NCBI RefSeq assembly: GCF_003591485.1
Contig: NZ_QZCF01000004.1
Location: 124,001-188,000, forward strand
Source: Paenibacillus sp. 1011MAR3C5
GTDB taxonomy: Bacteria > Bacillota > Bacilli > Paenibacillales > Paenibacillaceae
Reading direction: 5' to 3'
Length of the DNA: 64,000 nt
Notes under the pieces: model-generated
What the model saw: the letters and a program-made list of their open reading frames with translations, nothing else
What the model was told of the DNA's origin: nothing
Databases searched by the model: none
Shown here: positions 52,945 through 62,190 of the stretch, in pieces
Layout of the letters: each line of letters opens with the position of its first letter
How positions within the stretch are numbered: the stretch's first letter is position 1
Position numbers and translations under genes: made by a program

Positions 52945-55900
52945 ATGCGGTCAAAGAAATTATCGCTCGCTCTTACCGTTTTTCTGCTGATGGGGCTGCT
53001 TCACATTCCGGGATTATCCGCGCAGGGTACGGGCGAAGGCGGGCTGATACCGCCGTTTGCGGGTACGCCGCAAGAATGGGAAAGCATCGCCTATGACGAG
53101 GCGGCAGCGGCCAATGGCTTGCTAAGTTTGAAAGCGGTTCAAACGGGTGAAACGCTGCACGTAGCGATCGAAGGGGAAGCCGTGTCCGAAGGGGGTGTGC
53201 TGTACATCGACAGCGACAATGATGCGTCCACCGGCTGGGGCTCCGCTCTTTGGAGCAATGGCGGAGGCATTGATTATAAGGTGGAGGACGGACTGTTGCA
53301 CCGTTACGAGAGCGGTGATTGGACGCCCGGTTCGCCGGTATCCGCAGCTCATGAAGAAGGCTTCGCCGAGTTCGGCATTGGCCTGTCCGAGCTTGGACTT
53401 GCCGCATCCGGCAAGCTTAGGGTCGGATATGTGAAAGACGGGGCAAGCATGCTGCCGGAGATGGGCGGAGCCATGCTGACCGTAGACGCGGCGGCAGGCG
53501 GCGTGCCGGCAAGCGATGGCAAAGCGATTGCCGTTGACGGCGATCCTGCGGATTGGGCGGGGCTTGCGCCGCTTGCAGCGACGGCCGACGGATCCACGAC
53601 GATTAAGGCGAATATCTACGATCGGACGCTGTATATGCTGATCGAAGGGCAGATCGACACGAATGAATTTGCGGACGGGCTGTGGGAGCATATTCTGATC
53701 GATACCGACCGCAACCCGGCGACAGGCAGCGTCTCGTGGGCTTGGGCGAGTACGCTTGGCGCGGATTTCCTCGTGCAGTCGGGTTCGCTGTTCAAGAGCT
53801 CGGCGGACGGCGGCTGGAGCTGGAGCGACACAGGCACGGCGTTCGAATATGCCCGTTCCGGCAAGGGCGCGGACAAGGTGATTGAGTGGGCTATTCCGTT
53901 GGAGGTGCTGGGACTGGATGAGCCGACCTCGATTCATGTCGCGTTTCTGACCAATACGTTGGCTGCGCCCGATGCCGCAGGCGATCCCGCATATGTGCAG
54001 GTTCCTCTGTCCATCGCTGTAGAAGCGGACGGCGATCCTTCGGAGTGGGCCGGCGTGGAGCCGCTGGCGGCATCTGCGGACGACTCCACCAAAGTATATG
54101 CCCATGTATCGGGCGGCTCGCTCCATATGCTGATCCGGGGGCAGATCGATACGAACGAATTTGCCGATGGCGTATGGGAGCATCTGCTGATCGATACTGA
54201 TCGCAATCCCGCAACGGGGGGCGTGTCGTGGGCATGGGCGAATACGCTTGGTTCGGAATATTTGGTCCAATCCGGCCTTCTGTATGAAAGCGCGGCGGAT
54301 GGAGGCTGGGCTTGGGACGATACCGGTACAGCGTTTGATTACGCCCGCGCAGGCACTGGCGCGGATAAAATCATTGAATGGAGCATCCTGCTGGATGTGC
54401 TCGGCCTGTCGGACGCTGACAGCGTCAATGTGGCGTTCCTGTCCAATACGCAGGCAGCGCCCGATGCCGCAGGCGATCCTGCCACTATCGCGCTGAAGGC
54501 AACTTCGGCGGAAATTGTCGTGGACGGACAAGAGGACGATTGGGCCGATATTGCGGTTGGCGCCGCTCCTTCCGGCCTCGTCACGAAGCTGCGGGCGGTA
54601 CGCGACGACCGGAAGCTGTATACGCTTGTGTCGGGCAGTCAGCTTAATCTCGACAATGACTATTTCCTGGACAGCGACGGCAATGCCGCAACCGGCTACC
54701 AGAGCGACCGCTGGCCGGATGATGGCATGGACTACAAGGTGAGCGGCGGCATTCTGTACGCTTACGACGAAGGCGAATGGGAGCAGCGCGGTCCTGTCTA
54801 CACTAACGTGACAAGCGAAACGGCGGAAATGTACTTGTATTTGTCCGATATCGGCGCGACTATGGACAGCGGCATCAAAATCGGCTATGCGGGCCGAGAT
54901 ATGCTTCAGCTCCCGCTTGCCGGTGATCCGGCCTTGACGGTGGACAGCACGGTTGCGCATCCGGGCGGTCAAGGCCTGTTTTATCCGAAGGAATCGTTCG
55001 AGGTGCTGAACAATCCGTACGCAGGATGGGTGCCGTGGGCGAAGGACAAGAGCAAGCCGGACGGTGAAAGCTATGCGCAGCCGCATAGCCTCGTCTATGC
55101 CGGCATTTCATGGAGAGAGCTGGAGCCGGTGCGCGGGCAGTTCGACTGGGCGGGAGTTGAAGAAAAGTACCAGTTCGACTTCTGGACGCAGTCCGGCAAA
55201 CGGATCAATCTGCGGATCGTGCTCGATCTGCCAACCTCGGACCCTGCGCATATGGACATCCCGGACTGGCTGTATGACAGCCTGCAGGATGAGGGCGATG
55301 CGGGCGTCTGGTACGACACAGCGGAGATCGGCGCAGGCTTCAGCCCGAACTACAACAGCGGGCTGCTGCTGGAGGAGCATGAGCGCTTGATTGCAGCGGT
55401 AGCGGAGCGTTACAACGATGATCCGCGCATCGCCTATATCCAGCTGGGAAGCCTTGGGCATTGGGGTGAATGGCATACATGGCCGGCAGGCTCCGGCGTG
55501 TTCCCGTATTTGAGTGTATCGGATCAATATGTCGGGCATTACCTGACGCATTTTACAGACAAAAAAATCGGCATGAGAAAGCCGTTCCCCATCGCAAATG
55601 AGAATAGTCTGGGTCTGTTCAACGACGTGTTCGGCATCAAGTCTTCAACCAACGAATGGCTGGGCTGGACGCAGAACGGCTGGGCGGGCATTGGCGAGTT
55701 TGTTGATCCGGGCGATGATCCTGCCGAGAAGCAGGCAGCTTCTGCAATGCCTGACTTCTGGAAATATTCGTTCTCCGGAGGAGAGTTCGCCGAGGGCAAT
55801 CCAGCCAAGTGGCTGAGGGACGATGCCATTATGGAGACGCTGCGCCAAACGCGCGAAAGCCATACGTCCTGGCTAGGGCCAGCCGCGCCGAGCGATGTGC

Positions 55901-57465
55901 CGCTTGGCTCGGAGCTGCAGCGCAACATCGACGCGATGCACAAGCTGATGGGCTACCGCTTTGTACTGGAAGCGGCCAAGCTGACCGGCTCTGCAGTGCC
56001 GGGCGGACAGCTTAACCTTTCGATGCTTTGGAACAACAAAGGCGTGGCTCCGTTCTACTTCGATTGGCCGCTCCAGCTTCGTCTTGTCGACGGAAGCGGC
56101 CGTATTGCAGCCAGCACAACAGCGGAGAACGTAGATATCCGGCAGTGGCTGCCGGGAAGAACGGAAGCGACAGCTAGCCTCAAGCTGCCTGGCGGCTTGT
56201 CTGCCGGCAGCTACGCTCTGACTGTCGCGATCCTCGATCCTGAGACGGGAGAGCCTGGCATTCGGCTGGCGAACGAAGGCAGAGGGGCAGACGGCGGCTA
56301 CTTGATCGGCCAAATTCAAATTGCGGGAGGCGGTTCCGGCGGCGGAGGCGGAGGTGGCGAGAGCGTTGCTCATCCAACTGATGAGCTGCATGTCGATTCG
56401 CCAGCCGTGTCCGGCGACGGCAAGTTTGCCATTGAAATCGCCGAAGACAAAACGAAGGTAATCGTGCCTCTCTCCGTGTGGAGCGGCAAGGAGCAATACG
56501 CGCTAGGTTTGCAAGGGGACGGCTTTGCCGTCGAGCTGCCTGCGGAGCTGATTGCGCAGCTCAGCGAGATGGCAGGGGCTGATTCCGGAGCCAAGCTGAT
56601 GCTCCATGTCCGTCTGGCGAATGAAGCGGGCTGGAAAGCGGCCGGTATGAAGGAGCATGCCAGCCTGGAAGAGCTTAGCCGGACGTTCGTATTCGGCTTG
56701 TCCTTGGTGAAGGGGGATGGCGAGCGAGTCGAGATTGGCGATTTTGCCGCTCCTGTACGGGTGGAGCTAACCCAATCCGCGGCTTCGGCTTCTTTGGATG
56801 CGAGTCCGCTTTCAGGCGTCTTCCGGCTAGCTGGCGGATTGCCGGCGTATGCGGCAGGCGTGTATGCGAACGGACGGTGGACATTCGAAGCAGTAGAGCC
56901 AGGCGCTTATGCGGTTCTGCTGTACGACAAGCGGTTTGCGGATATGCCGCACACCCATTGGGCGCTTGACGCCGTGAAGCTGCTTGCTGCGAAAGGCATC
57001 GTTAAGGGGGCGAAGGCAGAGGCATTTGCGCCGGATCAAGCGGTGACGCGTGCGGAATTCGCCGCGCTTGTCGCGCGTGCGCTCGGCCTCAAGGAAGCGG
57101 CGGGTTCACCGTTCGGCGACGTGGGCGAGGCTGATTGGTATCGCGGATATGCCGCGGCATTGCACGCTGCGGGTATTGTATCCGGCAAGGGTGAAGGCCG
57201 TTTTGAACCGGATGCGCTGATTACGCGTGAGGAAATCGCGGTTATAATCGTTCGTGCTCTTAATCATTTGGATAAAAGTTTGGCGCAAAATATCACATCG
57301 GATTCATTCGCAGATGCAAACGCTATCAGCGATTGGGCAGTAGTTGCCGTTCAAGCGCTGGCAGACGCCGGTTATTTGCACGGATATCCGGATACAAGCT
57401 TCAAGCCCGGTAAGCAGGCGACAAGAGCGGAAGCAGCACAATTGCTGCAGCGTCTTCTGCTCTGA
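52945..57465 (+). CDS. Giant SLH-anchored surface protein with CBM9-like and DUF4832 modules
   Basis: The precursor has 1506 aa, with a signal peptide ending LSA. Order: a divergent CBM9-like module (30-170); two near-identical CBM9-like modules in tandem (from about 195 and 357, sharing DTNEFADG and LIDTDRNPATG); a fourth (VDGQEDDWAD, about 525-660); a DUF4874/DUF4832 barrel and Ig-like part (NPYAGWVPW, LVYAGISWRELEPVRGQFDW, HWGEWHTWP; about 671-1120); a Gly-rich linker; a beta-domain; and three SLH domains (from about 1331, 1390 and 1452). SLH domains bind pyruvylated cell-wall polymers, so it is displayed on the surface. GAAAGGGG precedes ATG 52945. It is divergent from its secreted paralogue. 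Confidence 0.87.
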   Translation: MRSKKLSLALTVFLLMGLLHIPGLSAQGTGEGGLIPPFAGTPQEWESIAYDEAAAANGLLSLKAVQTGETLHVAIEGEAVSEGGVLYIDSDNDASTGWGSALWSNGGGIDYKVEDGLLHRYESGDWTPGSPVSAAHEEGFAEFGIGLSELGLAASGKLRVGYVKDGASMLPEMGGAMLTVDAAAGGVPASDGKAIAVDGDPADWAGLAPLAATADGSTTIKANIYDRTLYMLIEGQIDTNEFADGLWEHILIDTDRNPATGSVSWAWASTLGADFLVQSGSLFKSSADGGWSWSDTGTAFEYARSGKGADKVIEWAIPLEVLGLDEPTSIHVAFLTNTLAAPDAAGDPAYVQVPLSIAVEADGDPSEWAGVEPLAASADDSTKVYAHVSGGSLHMLIRGQIDTNEFADGVWEHLLIDTDRNPATGGVSWAWANTLGSEYLVQSGLLYESAADGGWAWDDTGTAFDYARAGTGADKIIEWSILLDVLGLSDADSVNVAFLSNTQAAPDAAGDPATIALKATSAEIVVDGQEDDWADIAVGAAPSGLVTKLRAVRDDRKLYTLVSGSQLNLDNDYFLDSDGNAATGYQSDRWPDDGMDYKVSGGILYAYDEGEWEQRGPVYTNVTSETAEMYLYLSDIGATMDSGIKIGYAGRDMLQLPLAGDPALTVDSTVAHPGGQGLFYPKESFEVLNNPYAGWVPWAKDKSKPDGESYAQPHSLVYAGISWRELEPVRGQFDWAGVEEKYQFDFWTQSGKRINLRIVLDLPTSDPAHMDIPDWLYDSLQDEGDAGVWYDTAEIGAGFSPNYNSGLLLEEHERLIAAVAERYNDDPRIAYIQLGSLGHWGEWHTWPAGSGVFPYLSVSDQYVGHYLTHFTDKKIGMRKPFPIANENSLGLFNDVFGIKSSTNEWLGWTQNGWAGIGEFVDPGDDPAEKQAASAMPDFWKYSFSGGEFAEGNPAKWLRDDAIMETLRQTRESHTSWLGPAAPSDVPLGSELQRNIDAMHKLMGYRFVLEAAKLTGSAVPGGQLNLSMLWNNKGVAPFYFDWPLQLRLVDGSGRIAASTTAENVDIRQWLPGRTEATASLKLPGGLSAGSYALTVAILDPETGEPGIRLANEGRGADGGYLIGQIQIAGGGSGGGGGGGESVAHPTDELHVDSPAVSGDGKFAIEIAEDKTKVIVPLSVWSGKEQYALGLQGDGFAVELPAELIAQLSEMAGADSGAKLMLHVRLANEAGWKAAGMKEHASLEELSRTFVFGLSLVKGDGERVEIGDFAAPVRVELTQSAASASLDASPLSGVFRLAGGLPAYAAGVYANGRWTFEAVEPGAYAVLLYDKRFADMPHTHWALDAVKLLAAKGIVKGAKAEAFAPDQAVTRAEFAALVARALGLKEAAGSPFGDVGEADWYRGYAAALHAAGIVSGKGEGRFEPDALITREEIAVIIVRALNHLDKSLAQNITSDSFADANAISDWAVVAVQALADAGYLHGYPDTSFKPGKQATRAEAAQLLQRLLL
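57279..57289. promoter_or_regulatory. Perfect operator copy inside the SLH coding region
   Basis: TTTGGCGCAAA occurs within codons for SLAQN near the C-terminus of the SLH protein, about 370 bp upstream of the operator pair of the Gfo/Idh operon. It could be an auxiliary site for DNA looping or chance. Confidence 0.35.
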
Positions 57466-57472
57466 CGCAGGG

Positions 57473-57501
57473 AAAAGGCAGGCCGCTGCGCCTGCCTTTT
57501 T
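57473..57501 (+). terminator. Terminator of the SLH protein gene
   Basis: AAAAGGCAGGC pairs with GCCTGCCTTTT around a 6-base loop and ends in Ts. Confidence 0.85.
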
Positions 57502-57604
57502 GATGCGTTTTGGCGTTAGAGGCACCCAATGGGACGACGGTGTCTGTCTTATGATTTGCAGGTATGGCGGGATATAAAAAGCCAAAAGGCACGGCAAAAA
57601 GTCG

Positions 57605-57633
57605 TTGACAAGGGCGCCCGTTTGGATTACTAT
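57605..57633 (+). promoter_or_regulatory. Sigma-A promoter of the Gfo/Idh-ABC operon
   Basis: Perfect TTGACA at 57605 and TACTAT at 57628 with 17-bp spacing. Confidence 0.7.
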
Positions 57634-57643
57634 TTAAGTAATA

Positions 57644-57654
57644 TTTGGCGCAAA
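57644..57654. promoter_or_regulatory. TTTG-N3-CAAA operator 1 of the Gfo/Idh operon
   Basis: TTTGGCGCAAA starts about 11 bases after the -10 box, over the initially transcribed region. It is identical to the sites at 52722 and 57678. Confidence 0.68.
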
Positions 57655-57667
57655 TAATGCAGATAAG

Positions 57668-57688
57668 TTGCGTAAAATTTGGCGCAAA
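57668..57688. promoter_or_regulatory. Composite operator 2 of the Gfo/Idh operon
   Basis: TTGCGTAA (57668-57675), two bases, TTTGGCGCAAA (57678-57688). The perfect 11-mer is 34 bp from operator 1 centre to centre. Confidence 0.68.
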
Positions 57689-57722
57689 TGATACCAGCAG
57701 ACACAGCAAGGGAGAGAGTACA

Positions 57723-58820
57723 ATGACTAAAATCGGAATGGCATTTATTGGCGTAGGGGATATGGGTTCCCATCATGCGATCGGCTTCGATATGCTGCCG
57801 GAATGCGAAGTGCGTTACATCTGCGATTTCCATGAGGGCAATATTGAACGGACGCTGAAGGAAATCCGCAACGGGAATCCGGTCATCCTCCAGGATTACA
57901 AGGAGCTGCTGGATAAGGAAGATATAGACGCGGTTGTCATCAGCGTGCCGAATTATTTGCATCGCGAGATCGCGGTTGCTTTCCTTCACGCAGGCAAGCA
58001 TGTTTTTCTGGAAAAGCCGGTTGCGCCAAGCATCGAGGATTGCGACGCCATCATCGAGGCAGCGGAGAAGAGCGGCAGGCTGCTTCAGATCGGCCTGGTC
58101 TATCGCTACTCCAATTTGTACCGCCGCATGGCCAAGGAGCTGGCTTCGGGAAGGCTCGGCCAAGTATCGATGATGTGGTGCAAGGAGTTCCGCGATCCGT
58201 TCCCTCCGGCAGACTGGTTCTATGATTCGTCGAAGTCGGGCGGGGCACTGGTGGAGAAGGATTGCCATCATTTCGATATTTTCAACTGGATGATCGGCTC
58301 CCGGCCGAAGCGCGTATTTGCTTCCGGCGGACAGCATGTCATCAGAAACGGCGAGGACATCCTCATTACCAACTCCTATACCCATTATCCTGCCAAGGTC
58401 ATTTCCGACAGCTCGATCGTCGACCATGCTTGGGTCATCGTGGAATACGAGAACGGGAGCAAGGCCAATCTCGGGTTATGCATGTATCTGAAGCCTCGCA
58501 ATCTAATGGAGGACGGTCTGGAGTTTGGACTTATCGGCAATAACGGTGTGCAAATGACTGCGAAAAAAGATTCGCGCATCGGCATTTACGGCGGCGACGA
58601 CTACACGAAGGAATATATCGATGTCGATGTCCGATCCGATTCCATCATGGGCGGCCATACCGGCGGGCAGACGCAGCGCAAAGATTTTGTCGCATGCATT
58701 CTCGAGGGAAGAAAGCCGTTCGCGAATGGACAGATTGGACGCGACGCCCTTCTGGTCGCATTGGCTGCGGAGAAGTCGATCCGCGAGGAACGGTACGTCT
58801 ACATCGACGAAATCAAATAG
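57723..58820 (+). CDS. Gfo/Idh/MocA-family oxidoreductase
   Basis: This 365-aa NAD(P)-dependent dehydrogenase-like protein has an N-terminal Rossmann fold (IGMAFIGVGDMGSHHAIGF), the conserved EKPVAPS segment with catalytic Lys, and EKDCHHFDIFNWMIG with His residues in the active-site helix. ATG 57723 has AAGGGAGAG upstream. It is first gene of an operon with a CUT1 sugar transporter, so it probably oxidises or epimerises the imported sugar. It differs substantially from the Gfo/Idh protein at 31234. Two operator copies lie in its leader. Confidence 0.9.
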   Translation: MTKIGMAFIGVGDMGSHHAIGFDMLPECEVRYICDFHEGNIERTLKEIRNGNPVILQDYKELLDKEDIDAVVISVPNYLHREIAVAFLHAGKHVFLEKPVAPSIEDCDAIIEAAEKSGRLLQIGLVYRYSNLYRRMAKELASGRLGQVSMMWCKEFRDPFPPADWFYDSSKSGGALVEKDCHHFDIFNWMIGSRPKRVFASGGQHVIRNGEDILITNSYTHYPAKVISDSSIVDHAWVIVEYENGSKANLGLCMYLKPRNLMEDGLEFGLIGNNGVQMTAKKDSRIGIYGGDDYTKEYIDVDVRSDSIMGGHTGGQTQRKDFVACILEGRKPFANGQIGRDALLVALAAEKSIREERYVYIDEIK

Positions 58821-58835
58821 CTGGGGGGCAATCCT

Positions 58836-59732
58836 TTGATCTCTTCAAAACGGCTGGACGGGTGGAAGTTTCTGCTTTTTATCGCCCCGTGGCTAATCGG
58901 CTTCACGATTTTCTTTCTTCTTCCTTTTGGAACCGCTGTATTTTACGCCTTCACCGATGCCCGGCTGCCAGGCTCCACGGAGTTCAACTTTGTCGGGGTG
59001 AGCAACTTCTCGGCATTAATGGGCGATCCGATCTTCGGCAAGAGCGTAACGAACACGATTTATTTTGTCCTGCTCGGGGTGCCGATCGTGACCGTCGGCA
59101 TGCTGCTTATTGCGATGCTGCTCAATCTGGACGTGAAAGGCATTGCGCTGTTCCGCACGTTTTATTATTTGCCGACGCTGGTGCCGATCGTTGCGACGGT
59201 TATTATATGGCGGCTGGTGTTCAACTCGGAATTCGGGGTGCTGAACGGCTTCCTCGGTCTGCTGGGCATTGGCAAGGTGAACTGGCTCGGCGGGGCGGGC
59301 ATGATTAAGCCGGTCATTATCTTGCTCCAGGTATGGATATCGGGCAGCGGCGTGCTGATATTCCTCGCGGCGCTGAAGGGCGTGCCGTCCCATCTGTACG
59401 AGGCGGCGCTGATCGACGGCGCAAGCAAGATCAGACGATTTTTCTCCATTACGCTGCCGATGATTAGTCCATCCATTCTGTTCGTGCTCGTCATTCAGAC
59501 GATGTACAACTTCCAGATGTTCACGGAAGCGATGCTGCTGTCGAACGGCGGCCCGAATTACGCTTCCTACACGTATGTGTTCCATATTTACAAAGCGGCG
59601 TTTACGGATTTGAAATACAGCATGGCGATGGCCCAATCGATCATTTTGTTCGCGATGATATTGGCGGTTACCCTGTTCATCCTGAAGGCGTCCAACCGGT
59701 TTGTTTATTATGAAGGCGAAGGGAGGAGCTAA
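58836..59732 (+). CDS. Sugar ABC transporter permease (MalF/UgpA type)
   Basis: This 298-aa CUT1 permease has six membrane helices and the EAA loop LYEAALIDGASKIRRFFSIT. The start is TTG 58836, with GGGGGG 8 bases upstream; it follows the dehydrogenase gene by 15 bp. The second permease follows after 3 bp. No ATPase gene is present. Confidence 0.92.
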   Translation: MISSKRLDGWKFLLFIAPWLIGFTIFFLLPFGTAVFYAFTDARLPGSTEFNFVGVSNFSALMGDPIFGKSVTNTIYFVLLGVPIVTVGMLLIAMLLNLDVKGIALFRTFYYLPTLVPIVATVIIWRLVFNSEFGVLNGFLGLLGIGKVNWLGGAGMIKPVIILLQVWISGSGVLIFLAALKGVPSHLYEAALIDGASKIRRFFSITLPMISPSILFVLVIQTMYNFQMFTEAMLLSNGGPNYASYTYVFHIYKAAFTDLKYSMAMAQSIILFAMILAVTLFILKASNRFVYYEGEGRS

Positions 59733-59735
59733 CGG

Positions 59736-60581
59736 ATGAACGTATCGTACAAAAGAAGCAAAGCAGCCTCCAAAGCGCTTAGCTACATTCTATTGATTGG
59801 CGTCCTCGCCTTGTTCGCCGGTCCGCTGCTCTGGATGCTCTCCACAATGCTCAAAACGAAAGCGGAAACCTACAAATATCCGCCGTCGCTGTTTCCGGAG
59901 ACCGTGACGTTTGAGGCATTTGAGAGGTTGTTCACGCTGCAGCCGCTCATGTGGCAGTGGATTGGCAACTCCGTACTTATTTCGGTGCTGGTTGCGCTCG
60001 GAACGGTGATCTCAAGCTCGCTTGCGGCTTACGGCTTTGCCCGTTTCGATAACCGCGCGAAAACCGCTCTATTTTTTATCGTATTGATTACGCTGATGAT
60101 CCCGGCCTCCGTCATGATCGTACCTTCCTTCGTGCTGTATACGAAGCTGGGCTGGATCGACACCTGGCTGCCGCTGATTGTGCCGGCCTGGCTTGGAGGC
60201 GCGTATTACATCTTCCTGTTCCGCCAGTTCTTTATGACGATTCCTCGGGAGCTTGACGAGGCGACCTATCTGGACGGAGGCGGACGGTTTACGGTCTATT
60301 GGCGGATTGTGATGCCGCTGTCCAAACCCATTATCATCACAGCGTCGATCTTTGCGTTTGTATTCTCGTGGCTGGACTTTCTCGGTCCGTTCCTGTATCT
60401 CAAATCGAGCGAAAACTATACACTGAGCGTCGGATTGCAGTTTTTGATCGGGCAAACGAGCCAAGACTTTCCCGCGCTTGCGGCAGGCGCGTTTATCAGC
60501 ATTTTGCCGATCGGCATCATTTATTTCTTCGCGCAAAGGTATATCGTCGAGGGGGTGGTGCTGACCGGATCGAAAGGTTAG
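59736..60581 (+). CDS. Sugar ABC transporter permease (MalG/UgpE type)
   Basis: This 281-aa permease has six membrane helices and the EAA loop ELDEATYLDGGGRFTVYWRI. It is tightly linked to the preceding permease (GGGAGG before ATG 59736, within the previous gene). The binding-protein gene comes last in this operon, unlike the binding-protein-first order at 36083. Confidence 0.92.
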   Translation: MNVSYKRSKAASKALSYILLIGVLALFAGPLLWMLSTMLKTKAETYKYPPSLFPETVTFEAFERLFTLQPLMWQWIGNSVLISVLVALGTVISSSLAAYGFARFDNRAKTALFFIVLITLMIPASVMIVPSFVLYTKLGWIDTWLPLIVPAWLGGAYYIFLFRQFFMTIPRELDEATYLDGGGRFTVYWRIVMPLSKPIIITASIFAFVFSWLDFLGPFLYLKSSENYTLSVGLQFLIGQTSQDFPALAAGAFISILPIGIIYFFAQRYIVEGVVLTGSKG

Positions 60582-60646
60582 CGGGCATTAGGCATTAGGT
60601 ATGACGGCATCATCATTCTATCGGATCGAAAAGGGGAGTTTTGTCC

Positions 60647-62008
60647 ATGAAAGTTTCGAAGAAATGGGTATGGATCGTATCATTGATGTTCGTCTTTTCC
60701 ATGGTTATGATGGGTTGCGGCAGCGGAGATAAAAACAACGGCGGAAACACAAGCCAGCCATCGGAAAGCGCGGGCGAAAGCACAAAGAAGCCTGAAGAAA
60801 AAGTGACGATTACGTATTCCCAGTGGGGAACAGCGGAGGAGCTGCAGCGCATGCAGGAGCTGCTTGATCAATTCATGGCAGCCAATCCGAACATTACGGT
60901 CAAGCTGGAAGGCAAGGACTGGGGCAGCTATTGGGACGGCCTGACGGCCAACGCTGCGGGCGGCACGCTGCCGGATGTGATGAAGACGAGCTACGCGTTT
61001 ATTGAGAAATATGCCGAGCTCGGCATCTTCAAGGAGCTTGACGGTTTGCTGGGAAGCAATAGCTTCCCGCTTGCAGACGTCGATCCGAGCCTTCTTGGCC
61101 TGCATCAGTATCAAGGCAAGCAGGTGTCCATGCCGATCGACGCCAACGTAATCGTGTTTTATTATAATAAAGGCCTGTTCGACAATCCGGAGACAAACCC
61201 GAAAGGCGCGGCTTACCCGGGAACGGAACCGACTTGGGCGGAGGTAGTCGAGATCGCCACCAAGATGACGCTTGACTCGAACAACAAAAATCCGGGCGAA
61301 GACGGCTTCAATAAAGGCTCGATCAAGCAATGGGGCCTTTCGCTGGTGCCAGGCTCTACAATGGATTGGTTCCTGGAGCCGATGCTGTGGTCGAACGGCG
61401 GCAAGCTGATCAACGACGACGACACCTTGGCGCTGAGCACGCCTGAAGCGCAGGAAGTGCTGAACTTCTTTATCGATATGACGAAAAACTCGAATATCAA
61501 CACGACACCTGCCCAAATGGAGGGACTTGGCGGTCAAGCGAACCTTGGTATCACGACGGGCAAAGTTGCCATGAATGCAGGCGGCAGCTGGAATACAACG
61601 CATTATAAGGAAGCGGGCATTACGTACGGCATTACGCATTTGCCGAAGTTCAAGACGACGCAAACGGTCGTGCAGCCTGCGGGCGTCGCGATGAGCGCTT
61701 CGACGAAGCATGAAGCAGCGGCCTACAAGCTGCTGTCGTGGCTTGCCGGCTCGGAAGGGCAGACGGCGCTGGCGAAGCAAGGCTTCTCGATTCCAGCCAA
61801 TAAGCAGGCGGCAAGCCCCTACCTGGAGACAGCCGGTTCGGAGTTCCAAATCTTCCTGGACGCACAGCAGTACGGCATCGTATCGCCGTTTACCGTGAAG
61901 AAAACCGATCTTGTCTGGACATACGGCGAGCAAGTAATGAAAAATCCGCTGGCAGGCGACGGCGATCTTGCCGCGGCGATCGCGGATCTGGCATCCAAGA
62001 TCCAGTAA
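60647..62008 (+). CDS. Sugar ABC transporter substrate-binding lipoprotein
   Basis: This 453-aa CUT1 binding protein has a lipoprotein signal (MVMMGC), a Ser/Asn/Gly-rich linker, then the extracellular solute-binding fold (TITYSQWGTAEELQRMQEL, DVMKTSYAFIEKYAELGIF, VSMPIDANVIVFYYNK). ATG 60647 is chosen, 8 bases after AAGGGGAG. It is not closely related to the pair at 36083/44782, so it should bind a different glycan. It is the last gene before a strong terminator. Confidence 0.92.
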   Translation: MKVSKKWVWIVSLMFVFSMVMMGCGSGDKNNGGNTSQPSESAGESTKKPEEKVTITYSQWGTAEELQRMQELLDQFMAANPNITVKLEGKDWGSYWDGLTANAAGGTLPDVMKTSYAFIEKYAELGIFKELDGLLGSNSFPLADVDPSLLGLHQYQGKQVSMPIDANVIVFYYNKGLFDNPETNPKGAAYPGTEPTWAEVVEIATKMTLDSNNKNPGEDGFNKGSIKQWGLSLVPGSTMDWFLEPMLWSNGGKLINDDDTLALSTPEAQEVLNFFIDMTKNSNINTTPAQMEGLGGQANLGITTGKVAMNAGGSWNTTHYKEAGITYGITHLPKFKTTQTVVQPAGVAMSASTKHEAAAYKLLSWLAGSEGQTALAKQGFSIPANKQAASPYLETAGSEFQIFLDAQQYGIVSPFTVKKTDLVWTYGEQVMKNPLAGDGDLAAAIADLASKIQ

Positions 62009-62035
62009 TCAGCGTTAGCTATTATCTCTAAGTCG

Positions 62036-62084
62036 CTCCCCCGAAGCGCCTTCTCTCATGAAGGCGCTCCGGGGGAGTTTTTTT
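62036..62084 (+). terminator. Very strong terminator of the Gfo/Idh-ABC operon
   Basis: CTCCCCCGAAGCGCCTTC pairs with GAAGGCGCTCCGGGGGAG, followed by seven Ts. Confidence 0.93.
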
Positions 62085-62190
62085 GTTGCCTGTGTGGGGT
62101 ATCGTACAGTCGTATCGTCTTATGCAGGCTGATCTTCCTTGTAGCTGGCCCCTCCTTCAGATGAAGGCTCATAGGGTACAGGGCAACATT

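Noticed and set aside
46921..57465. Long open frames opposite the giant surface-protein genes, for example minus-strand 53122-55086
   Set aside because: These are shadows produced by high GC content and codon bias. They lack ribosome binding sites and recognisable domains, while the chosen strands have signal peptides and clear modules.
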